From NCBI RefSeq assembly GCF_000237925.1, contig NC_031496.1, positions 11,681,428-11,745,427 on the forward strand: 64,000 nucleotides of DNA, read 5' to 3'. Below, piece by piece: positions 1-12,800 of this stretch. The notes below the pieces were generated by a model. It was given only the letters and a program-made list of their open reading frames with translations, searched no databases and was not told the origin of the DNA. Positions within the stretch are counted from its first letter, which is position 1; each line of letters begins with the position of its first letter. Source of the DNA: Schistosoma mansoni. Taxonomy: Eukaryota > Platyhelminthes > Trematoda > Strigeidida > Schistosomatidae. The translations under genes and the position numbers were made by a program.

Positions 1-771
1 AAAACTGGACGTTCTAGTCAGATGGTAAGTGTTGCTAGATAATATGTAGTTTCAATTACCACTGAATTTTTACATTTTGTTTTGATTGTTTCAATATATA
101 CTGATTGGTAGGTCAGTCAACCATTGGTGAGTAAATCTGTTGTTCAAGAGAATTCTCCATAATTCTTTTTAACCAATCAACAACTTCAGAAAACTAGAAA
201 ATCCCGGTAGCTGACTCATTGTGTTCTTCCTTTATCCAACTGATCAATTACCAATATTTTCATCGATGTCAACATGTTTTTGAATAGTTTTCAGAAATCT
301 AATGTTATGACTAGCATTTGTTACACATACTATGAAAGTATACCTATCTCATATTTCCCGTCACTTTATTTCATCTGGAAGGAGGTCAGCGTCTTAATCA
401 TTCAATATACCGTACATTTCATATTCTTATGAGTAAAATAAGATATATTAAATCTAATATATTTATACTAAATTCATATGAACAAGTTTGATTTTTGTAT
501 ATCTTTAATAGGGTTTCCTGTTGTCATAACATTAAAATAACACATCAAAGCATATACCCTTTTACAAACTAACAACAATGAATATAATGAACAATGATTC
601 TCAACATTAGTGACAGTAAATAAACACAATTCAAACTATCATTTATCTATGTTATTCTGTGATATACAGTAATAGAAAATTTGAAGAAATAAACAAAAGA
701 AGACAAAAAGGAAGAATATTTGTAAGTTGAAACCGAAAATGATTACATCATTGGGCAAAACAAACAACAAA

Positions 772-850
772 TTAACGTCTGTTGTTCTGTGGAGCTGTGA
801 ATTTCAATAATCCTTTAGGTCGAATATCACTTAGATCACATGTTTGTCTT
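772..850 (-). CDS. PDZ protein terminal exon with stop
   Basis: 79 bases after acceptor ATTTTTAG. In the phase left by exon 2 it reads RQTCDLSDIRPKGLLKF, then TAPQNNRR and TAA (774-772). The exact phase match and host-like codons support it, but it is short and has no family match I recognise. An alternative 3' exon chain further downstream cannot be ruled out. Confidence 0.55.
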
Positions 851-3800
851 CTAAAAATTTCAAAAACAAAACAAAGATTAAGTAATTATAAAAATTATTA
901 TTATTTATTTAAACACATAAATATTGGTACAAAGGGGCACCGGATATATATGTGCTGAACAAATCTCATTTGATTTGTGTGAGAGCTGTGATACTGCTCA
1001 GGTGCTCAAACTGAAGCAGGTGGCTTTCTTAAGGGGCCACTCCTGAAGCCTTTGACCTAAAGATCTGATCCACAAGGTAGTGGAGCATCGTAAGGAGATG
1101 CAGTCCCATGTTAGCCGGTGACCAACGATTGATTCATACGCCATTTGTTCCCTCAGGATACTGGAGCCTATTAGCACCATTGGATTATAAAAATTATAAC
1201 AAAATAACAAAATTATTTACTGTTTGAATAAAGTAATAATCCATTTGAATTGGGTGCTGGATAACAAGATATAGAATGATTCGCCAAACAAACTGACTTT
1301 AGTTAGTGAAATATTGAAATCCAGAGGGCAATATAGAGCATTGATATCCCTTAGTATAAGATTTCTCAACAGTATACAACTAAAGCATTATTAGGCATCG
1401 AAACTGGGACAATAAGATCTCATGGTGAGGCTGCTTCATTTATACTTGAAATTCTACTAAGCTGGCATTCAAAAAACTTAGAGGAGCACTAGTAAAGCGT
1501 CCTATAGTAAAACAAAACAGCCTATGGTATTGAATAGTTATCTAGTTAACCTCAGTCTGTAATATAAACTATCTTCAAGTTGAATAAATTTGACAAGGCT
1601 CTTTTTTCTAAAAATACAATAATCTTTTCAGTTGGTATTGTTTGTTTGAATCTTCCCATTGATGTGTTAGGACTGCAACTGGTCAGTCTCTAATTGGCAT
1701 ATGTGCATACTGTGCGTATTGCCTCGATATAGCCTTAATTCACAATCATTTTAAGCAAAGATGAATAGTGGCTAGCAGTGGAATTCAGGAAGCGCGTTTC
1801 GTCCTATTTGGGAGTCGTTAGCTGGATGTACCTGTAACTCAGAGTTGATGTTCACTCTGAGACTCGATGCGGGTACATCCAGCTGAAGAGTCTCAAATAG
1901 GACGAAACACGCGTCCTGGATTCCACTGCTAGCTACTATCCATCTTTGCTAACAATAATCTTTTATTTACAACAGTCAAAATTCTTTTATTCATTTAATT
2001 TATATTATTTATTCGATCTTTTTATAAAAAGATACTTAACTTACACTTAAAATTTTGTTGAAATGTAAATAAAAAGAGATAAATAGTTCAATTTCAGTTT
2101 CTTTGGTTTAAATAAACAGAATAACCATTTGCTCCTCAATTGTTAATGGTTTAATTATTTGGAAATCCAATGGGGTTTTCTCGCGCAGGGCCCATAAATG
2201 CCCCGATATGGCCGATTATATTCAATAATATTATTAGTAGGTGATATTAAATTATATGCCCCCAAATGCCCTGGTACGGTCGAGAGTGGGGAGAGTCCGC
2301 TCTCCCTCTCCAAATGCTCTCACATGGCCTCGTATATATAGCCTCTGCCAGGGAAGTCCTAATCACTGAATTCTCACAGTGGCAGGAGTGTTGTTTACGA
2401 AATTGAGAGGACGAAAAGCGAATGTCCGACGCTTTAACCGGGTTGGTGGACACAGAAAATCCACCTAGGAGAGCTGGAAAACCCTGATTCCAAACCAATG
2501 GTGCACACAGGCTCCAGTATCCTGAGGGAACAAATGGCGTATGAACCTATTGTTGGTCATCGGCTAACATGGGACTGCATCTCCTCACGATGCTCCACTA
2601 CCTTGTGGATCAGATCTTTAGGTCAAAGGCTTGAGGGTGCGGCCCTCCAAGAAAACCACCTGCTTCAGTTTGAGCACCTGAGCAGTATCACAGCTCTCAC
2701 ACAAATCAAATGAGATTTGTTCAGCACATATATATCTGGTGCTCATTTGTACTAACATCTATGTGTTTAAATAAATAAATAATTTAATTACTGTTTGATT
2801 AATGATTTTTTTAAATTGACCTGAAGAAGTTATCTCATTACCACATTAAAATAGTCTTGAATGAGTGTTGGCAATAAGAATAGTTCACGATTGTTGAGTA
2901 ATATTTATCAGTTTCAAATTTCTGTTTAACATTTTATGACATCAAATTTAACTTTTATTAAATTACTTTGCATGATCTATGTACTAACAGTAAAAAAATT
3001 TAAATTTAGGAAAAAATGATATTTTACATCCTAAAACTGTTAATGAAAGTGTGATATTCTTAGCGTTCGTGCGCGAGATTGATAAGTCTAGGGTTCGAAT
3101 TTCTCGAGGCCGGATTGTGGATGCGCACTGCTGAGGAGTCCCATATTAGAACGAAACGGTCGTCCGATGCTTCCAGGTTTTCCATGGTGGTCTAGCTTCA
3201 ATTGACTCATGATTTCAACTATAAAATGCGTAACAGGCATAAGCAAGTAGATAATAATTAAATCGTTTTAAATTGTAAATATCAACAACTAGAACTGGTT
3301 ATAATAATTCAATAGAATATTCATGCCTATTAGATAGAATCTCAAGAATATTACTAAAACGTGAAATGAAATACATATACAATATTTTATATAAGGTATT
3401 GGTTGAAGGTAATCAACAGGAAACTCTGAACATAGGTTCCATGTTATTTGGCACTCGTCACCAATGTGTACAGTCAAAGATGTTATCAATGAGCTATACG
3501 AGCCGCGATTGACTTCATGTAGGCCTGGAACGTATCTATAATTGCTTGATCACCGAGTAGTGATCAGTGCTATGTGATTCAAGTCCTTCCTAGTGTAGAT
3601 AGGGTTCTATCGGCCAAGTTGCAATATGGCCACCAGTCTAGGTAACAGTACTGCATGGTTTTCAAATATAGCCGTTTGAATGTCAATAGTTTGCATTCAA
3701 AATCAATAAGTGATATTGTTTTCACCTTATCAAATAGAAAATCTAACAATTGAAGATCAGTATAATATTTGGTTATGTATTAAATTAGATAAGATGATAC

Positions 3801-6800
3801 ATTTTTAAACACGTGGTTACATCAGTGAAACTGTAAACTTAAGATACTCTTCTTATATATCATTTTGTTAAGTACTGTCCAGAAAAAAGAGTTGAAAGAC
3901 GGACTGTTCAAAACATATTCGATAAATCTTTTGAATTAATTTTAATTTTTTTCTTAATATAGATAATTTAATCAAGAAATTCTTTGCATTTATCGTTACG
4001 TCATAAGTGGATGACTGAACTTGATGAAGTAGATTGTAACACATTTAGATTATACACCTACACAGTCCCATTATTACCTGAACCGATATAAGGCTGAAAA
4101 CTCATGTGATTATTAAATGTGTTATCTTGATCTTATTAATTATTTCGTACTTATTCGGATGATTATTGACGAGCTTTTATGCATGTAAATTTTTTAAAAT
4201 ATAAATATGACTGTTTGTTTCCCTGTTTGTCTAGCCTATCCATTAAATATATGAATTGTATAAAACCATATGGTAAACCACACTATGATTGATTACTACA
4301 TCAACCCACATAATGGCATTCACTACAACAAAAAAACAGTTCATTTTCTTCTCTACTACTATCATGTGCTGATTAACATCTATGAAACGTGATAATCCCG
4401 AATAATTCGTACTGCATTTTATGCTTTAACACGGTTGGGAGTCGTAGTAACTAAAGTGTTCTAGTCGATGGATTATACAAAATTATACAGAATGGTTACA
4501 TTTGAATTTATACTTAACTGTTACAGAAATTAGACTATTTCTGTAAACTGAGAGAGAAACTACAGAGAAACTCATTGTAGCCTATTTCTACAAGATTATA
4601 TTAAGCAAACAATGTACTTTCAACGCATAGCTAACACTATATACCATAACTTCTTAGGAGATATAACACTCACATTACAATCCAATGTAGGTTTATGGAT
4701 TTAACACCACTACTTTATTTATACACATCTTGTAGAAGTTGAACAACATTTATTGTTGCTATTGACACCATATAACCTAGTATCATAATCGCCCTATTTC
4801 ATCATCATGTTTATCTACTGTTTAAATCTCCTCATAGAATCAATACTTGAAAATTGTTTAAACATGTACGGCTGTACAGCTTGATAATAAATTAATTGAA
4901 ACAAGATCCTTTAATATGAATTTCGTGTTTTTGTCGTTTTAATTGGAATTATAAGTCTATACAGAAACAATACATTATCAGTATAATTTATCTATATTTG
5001 TTAAGATATTAGTGTAGTTATGAGTTGTGATAAAAAAAATACATTACAAAGTTCTCCTAGATAACCATGTGTTATTGAGGATTGACGAAACATACTTATT
5101 TAATAATAACGTTGCTGAAGGAAGAATAAGTTTCCATAACCGACCAGTTTAATATTTAAACATTAGTTCATTTATTTTCTTATCAAGAACTTTGAGTTAT
5201 TGATTGGCAATCCAGATTCACTAGCGAATTCACTTATAGATTTATCAATCAAAATCACTTACAAAATCTTACATAGGGTTATTGGAGTTAATTCTTAGAT
5301 GCATTCATTATTATAAAACTTTTGGTTATTCATAACTTGAAACCTTAATTATGTGTATAAGAACTGTTTGTCTGATTATTTTGTTTGCTATAGCCACAAA
5401 AGACATTTTATCAACTGGTTTATGATTATTTACTTCAATGTTATAACTAAAATTATTTTGGCAAACGTAAGGTGTTGTTGAGAGGTTTTAGTGGATATTA
5501 CTTCAACTTGCGGGTGCTTTTCGTGAAATATTGACATTATCTGGGGTCTCGTTAAAAACCATGAACATTAGATAGTTGTTCCATCCTTTTGTGGGACTCT
5601 TTATCGATATGCGACAAATACTTCACTGTAAAACGAATCCAGGACCTTTACATTTCATATAGTTTTTTTATTGACTGTTCTGGTAGGATTCAATAGTTTA
5701 CATTTCTAAATCTTAATCATTTCACCTTAAAACACAACGGCCTTTTAGCGTCATCGGTAATATCTTCCTCGTGAATTGGTACCATTTAGGAGTCCCATAC
5801 GTGAACAGAACAACCACCATCTGTTTCTTAGTTTTCTATAAGACCTGGATTTATTTCATTCTGTAAAAATATCTACTAGGTGCAAATCGTTCAGCATCAT
5901 TATTGTAATATTGATTTACGATTACGTAACTATAATAAATGAATGAATCCGAAGGCGCTTTATTTGTTCCACTAATTTTCCCGCAAGATATTTACCTGAT
6001 TTCTATGTGTATTCTCACTATTATATTTATTTGAGAGTTACCTAATAAGGTATACTGCAGGACAGTATACCTTTTCAGCTTAATACATTAAAATCTGAAC
6101 AATTTAGTACAGTAATTTTTAAAAAAAGTAATAAATGATCTAAGGTGTGCATTATTCATCCATATTTACCTTGCTACAGTTAATTGTAGATCAGTACCAG
6201 CAGAACGAATTTTTTGTGTTGCTTCTTCATGACTTAAAATTCGTGCATTTTCTCCATTAATTGATAAAATTTCATCACCACTTTGTAATATACCTTCTGA
6301 TGGACTACCAGATTGTGTCTATAAATGAAATAAAATATTTGGAAAAAAACATTGATTGAATTTTAAAAGATGATATGGATAATTAAAATAGGCTGTAGTA
6401 CATATTTTATTCTTAAAAGAAAAAAATTATTCTTTCTAAGCAGAGATGGATAGTGGCTAGCAGTGGAATCCAGTTTGACGCGCGTTTCGTCCTATTTGGG
6501 ACTCGTCGGCTAGATGTACCTGCATCTCAGAGTTGATGTTCACTCTGGGACTCGAACCCAGTACCCTCGTTTCAAACGCCATCGCGTTATCCACTCGACC
6601 ACATATGCCAATCAGAGACTGACCAGTTGTAGTCCTAACACATCGATGGGAAGATTCAAACAAACAATACTAAATGAGTTTAATTATTCTTTCTGTTGAT
6701 ACGATCAAACACTGACAAGGGTTCATTAAAATGTATTAGTCACATGATTGAAAATATTACATAGATGATTCAATTAAAACTTCTACTGTGGTGTGGTCTA

Positions 6801-9800
6801 TTTATATCCACATAAGTAGTATATGCTGATGGTTAGACATAGGATGTATTTTGGCAGAAGATCAATGAGGAAAGAACTGAAATGAAGCGCAGTCGGTATG
6901 AAAATGCATGAACAATGAAATCAGAGAAGACGGACTGATATTTTCAGAAGGAACAGTTGAGATTGAGACAATTGGTTGTTATTTTGCAAATTAACTGTTC
7001 ATTGTATGATTATCAGGATTTAGTGAGATAGTCTGTAATTTGTACTTAAATACATTCAACTGCCATCCGGTTTTTTTCGAAAATTCTACAGTTTAACTAG
7101 TCTGTAGTATAATGAACGGATACTAATATCTATATGCCTCAAACAAAGGTTGAAAGTATATCCATTGTTAACTAGATCTCAATGCTTCTTTTCAGAATAA
7201 ATTATCCATTCATGAAAATTATCAGTAGGATTCACATCCTGATCACAATTCAATATAATTGTGTCTAACGTCATAGTACCTAAAGTCAAATTAACATTCA
7301 GAGAAGATTATAATATATGTTAATTAATACTCACTTAACTTTGAAGTTAGGTGTTACTATTCCAATATGTAATATTGTTTATAATTTTAAATGTTTTCAA
7401 ACGGATTCTTAAATGTTAATCATCACTGCATTCATGTAGTTAATAATAAGCGAAATCTATCGATTTAACGAGATGTCATCAATATTAAGCTGAATGGCTT
7501 AATCTCGATTCGAAGTAGTTTTTTTTGAGTTAAATATTTTGAGAATATTATGATGAAATTATGGATTGTACTTTAATTATTTATCATCATTATCATTTAC
7601 GAATCCCGCGAGGCGGGATCGTGGATATGCACTGTTGAAGAGTCCCACAGTAGGACGAAACGGCCGTCCAGTTCTCCCAGGTTTTCCATGGTGGTCTAGC
7701 TTCAATTAACTCGTGATTTCAACTATATATAAAAAATAATATTACTCCATCAACTCAAGCGGACGTACTTGACACTACTTTTACAAAAAAAGTTATTAAT
7801 TATTCACTTAACACAAGAAATATGGTATGGTATGTGTTACTGATGTCGACAGATATAAATAGTATGTATCGTCAATCGAAAGTGAAATGTCTAGTGTCAA
7901 AAGATCAAGAAGATCAAAGAGGAGAGAATGAGAATGGAGAATGATTAGTGTGAAAACGAAAGAACAATGAGGTCTGAGACAATTGATTAATATTTTACAA
8001 ATGAAGTACTTACTGTATGGTTCTCAGATTTTACTATGATACTCTGAAATTTTGTATTCAAATACATTAGATTGCCCTCTAATGTGTTCTCGTTTCTTAT
8101 AATAGTACCTTTACTAATCAGCTAGAGATTTATATAGTTTTAACAGATGATTGTACAAGAATGTATCAATACAATATAATTACTATTATAATCATGAAAA
8201 TGATACTTCTAATAGAAAACATAGAGACATAGACGGCACAGGGATGAATATAAAAACTAATGATAAATGAACACGATGATTAGTGTAAATGAGATACATT
8301 GATAACCAGTCAACTAATATCAAATATAATAAAAATAGTAAAAAAAAGATTTAAGATTGATTTTACCCAGTATCTATATGAAATGTATGCTATATGTTAT
8401 AATTAATCAAAGACACATTAAGATTATACGAAAATCTTAATCTTAACAAAAATCATAATGAGCAAAGATGGATAGTGGCAACTGGTCAGTTGCAGTCCTA
8501 ACACATCGATGGGAAGATTCAAACAAACAATACTGAGTTGAATTTAAACTTCACCCCATCGCACAAGCAAGTGGATATCAGGACTCAGTGGCCGAGTGGA
8601 TAACGCGATGGCGTTTGAAGCGAAAGGTACTGGTTTGAAGTCCCAGAGTGAACATCAACTCTGAGATACAGGTACATCCAGCTAACGACTCCCAAATAGG
8701 ACGAAACGCGCTTCCTGAATTCCACTGCTAGCCACTATCCATCTTTGCTTATCATGCTTGTGAATCAAGGCTATATCGAGGCAATACGCACAGTATGCAC
8801 ATATGCCAATTAGAGACTGACCAGTTGCAGTCCTAACACATCAATGGGAAGATTCAAACAAACAATACTAAGTGAATTTAAAAATCATAATGATTTAAAA
8901 TGTTACCTCTCATGTTTCTATGGTAACCTAACAAAAACATGAAAAAGAATGAATCCAAATGTTTAGAATTAAATAAAACAGATGTTTAGTTCTTTTTTCG
9001 ATCCTCTTTTAAGTAAATTGTACCGGATGTTTTATATGGAATTTCTTTAAAAATTTATTTTCACAAATGGTTTCATTTTTTTACATTGATTATTGAATGA
9101 TCCAAATTATTTCTTAAGTGTTTCTATTTTCAGAAGGGGTTTTTATGGATATTATAGTCATTTCAATAGTTGAGATCATGAGTCAATTGAAGCTAGATCA
9201 CCATGGAAAACTTGGAAGGACTGAAGTTAAACAGGTTTTCCATGGTGGTCTAGCTTCATTTAACTCATGATATCAACTATTAAAAGTTTCTATTTTCAGT
9301 GAAAATAAAGTTGTTAATTTTACAAACTATGATGGATGTACTAGAAATGGATTATTCATACTAATACAGGTTCAAATTTAATGTATCACCGGTGAAGTGA
9401 ATGAGGACACGAGTGGGGACAATCGAATGTACTTAAGGACAAAATTACAGAATATCTCAATAAAATCTGACAACTATACAGTAAACAGTTAATTTGCAAA
9501 CTATTAATCCATTGTCTCAATCTTGAATGTTCCTTCTGCAAATATCAGTCCATCGTCTCCGATTATTATTGTTCATACATTTTCATACCAATTACATTTC
9601 GTTTCTGTTCTTTCCTTATCGATCTTCTACTGAACTACATTCAATGCATGACCATCGTCACATACTACTTATGTGGATATAAGCAACCCAAACCACACCG
9701 GAAGCACACATAAATGTAAAAACACTTTAACAGTCATCTACAAATCATATATAGTATAAAGAAAGGTTTTTTATAGATTGACTTTTATTTTCCTTGAATG

Positions 9801-12800
9801 AACTATACAAACAATAACAATACTATGTGAATATACTACTTATATAATTTTGGAATGTGGATACTAAAATAATTCATTAAATTTAAAAAAATATCTAATA
9901 CAGTGTATCGAATTAATGGATAAAAAAACGGAGTTTATTATTTTTTTCACTGAACTATTTGGATCGTAATATGTGATAATTTGGTAGTTCAAGTCTAGCT
10001 ATATACCGAAAACCGACACATTCAAATCGGTATATTGATCTTAACTCTCCACATCCATCCAATGCCAAAATTTCCCCAGCTCTGAATTTTTCAGAAGAGC
10101 AACTAAGATCATTACTTCAGAAGAACCGCCAAGTTACGATAGAAGAATTACAACGGATACTGGAAACGTCCAAAATTAAGGTTTTCTATAAGATAACTAA
10201 CATTCCAAGAAACGCTTTGGTTAGAATAAGAGATGAGATTCCGTCCATTTCTACACAAAGTTGTGTCTACAGATTAGGTTATGTCGATTGCGTTCTACAT
10301 TGGGGAGTCTTCGCATGAGATCTCGACTCGTGCCAAGGAACACTTAAGTTACACAAAAATACCTCCCAATGATCCTATAGAATTGGAAAATTTATATATT
10401 AAATCAGCAATAGCAGTACAGTCTATTTTCAATAATCACCAAATTGATATTAAAAATATCAAAATAATACAGAAAGGCCTTTTCAACTATAAAGAGAGGT
10501 GAGTAGCCGAAGCTAAATCCCTCTGTCCTCAATAGGAAAGAAGTCCTGAATATTCATCCAGCCTGTACTGTTTATCCAATAACCATATTTGATCTTATTT
10601 ATTTTGCACACAATTTACACATATATACACCTAATTTCAACCCCACTACTTCATATTACAAATACATATATTTTTGATACCCACCTTCTGACTCATAAAT
10701 TCATACAATGACAAGTCATACAAATTCACCTTAACCAAGGATAACTTGACATTGACATATTCAGACCTATTATGATTTTGATTGTATTAAAAATATTCCT
10801 CAATGATTCTTTTGTACTATTTAAACTTGTGTTAATTTAATCCGGTTATTTATTTACTCTGAAGAGGAGACTTACATTAATTCACGAAACGTCAGAAATA
10901 CAATTTTGCTACTCATTGGGTTATAATAAAAAAGCACGTACATTTATTATTAGAATGTTAGTCGAAATTGAGTCATAAATGATTTGGAAATGTTGAATAT
11001 CAAAATTAGGCTTCATACAGAGAAGCAATGGTTTTCTACCTAATGAACTTGAAGCATTAAAGAGAAAAAATCATAACGAGATAAATTTAGAACTTAGATC
11101 GTAGGACAGTGAAAAATAGTTTTCCTTAGAAATTCAAGCTTCTCAGTATTGTTCAACTTACTATCTCAAGCAAAAACTAACCAAAAGTTCATTGATTCGC
11201 TAGTATTCTATGATCGTTCAGTAAATATTCATTTATACAGAACGTTACTCCCAATAAAAATTTCGTTTTTCGTCATAAATATATTACGTAAGATGGTGGT
11301 TGTATATGGTCAACAGGAAACCCTGGACCCGGGTTTCGTGCTATTCGGCACTCGTTAGCAAGGTTTACCTGTAGTCTTGAGGGAACTGGTGCCCCTTGAC
11401 GGATTCGATCCCGTGTCACTCAGCTTCACAATCAGAGACGTTATCACTGAGCTATTCGGGCCGCGACCGACCTCCTGTAGGACTGAGATGTAATCACAAT
11501 TGATTGATCACTGGGTGGTGATCGATGTCATGCGTGTTAAGTCCGTCTTAGTGCTGATCGAATGCTTTTACTTATTTTAATGTATTTGCAGCAGAGTTTC
11601 AACTGCTATAACTTCAATGTGAATACTTATGAAGCTCAATATAGAGTGTGTTAATTTTTATGTATGAATATGAAAAAAATCTTGTTTGAATAACTCGAAT
11701 GAAGCAGACACACACACAAAAAAGGGAAGCACTTATTCATATCAAATTTAATTTGAAGGACAATCTAACTAATCATTCAATATATTACATAATCAAAAGT
11801 TCAATATATAATTTAAAATGTTTGGATAATCCCAATAGTAAATTTTTGGGAATGAAATGATATATAAGCAATTAAATGTATTCACTATAAAATACTTCTT
11901 TATAAATGATACAAAATAATGGGAAACTAACATTTCAGATAGTCACGATCACTATGTACACTTATCTAATTGTCGGTCAACCTTTGTTTAATCTACATAA
12001 GGTATTTGAACATTATTTAAATATCAACAGGGGGCAAATTTACTTGGTGTTGTTTACTTGTATCTTCCCATTGTTATTTGGGACTGCAACACCAAGTGAA
12101 TTTAAACTTCACCCCATTGCACAAGCAGGTGGCTATCAGGAATTGGTAGCTAAGTGGATAACGCGATGGCGTTTGAAGCGAAAGGTACGGGGTTCGAGTC
12201 CCAGAAAGAACATCAACTCTGAAATGAAGGTAAATCCATCTGACGAATCCCAAATAGGACGAGACGCGCTTCCTGGATTCCACTGCTAGCCACTATTCAT
12301 CTTTGCTTATCAAAAGAGGGTTTTTATGGAGATTGTAGTAATTTAGTAGTTGAGTTCGTAAGTTCATTAAAGCTAGACCACCATGAAAAACCTGGAAGCA
12401 ATTGACTCATGTATTCAACTGTTAAATTAATACAATCTCCAAAAAAACCCTACTGATAATAATCAATATATGCTCACTAGTGACTGGCTTCAATAGGTAT
12501 TTCCTGGAGTTCTAGTAAGAAGCCGTGATCAGTGGAGTTCAACGGAGTCTGTTGTGAGATAGTAACTCACTAAAGACAATGGTAGATGGTGGCGCAAATT
12601 CATGGATTGGTTTAAGCTAGACATTAATACCGTTGGATGCCGGCTTAGTGGTCTAGAGGTTAAATAGATAGATCAATATTACGAAATTTAATATTTGTTA
12701 CTTGATCACATTGTGATTTCGCAAACATAATTCCATGTTCTATAAATTGGAAATTTTAGATTAATTTTTTAAACTAATTTGGATAAACTCTGTGTTATAC

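Noticed and set aside
6514-6699. tRNA gene suggested by the B box GGTTCGAGTCC in family A
   Set aside because: No acceptor stem closes around it and all copies share the same changes. It is a tRNA-derived SINE promoter, not a tRNA gene.
11906-12289. 127-codon open frame
   Set aside because: Its second half is the tRNA-like and hammerhead part of a family A SINE. It has no protein likeness.
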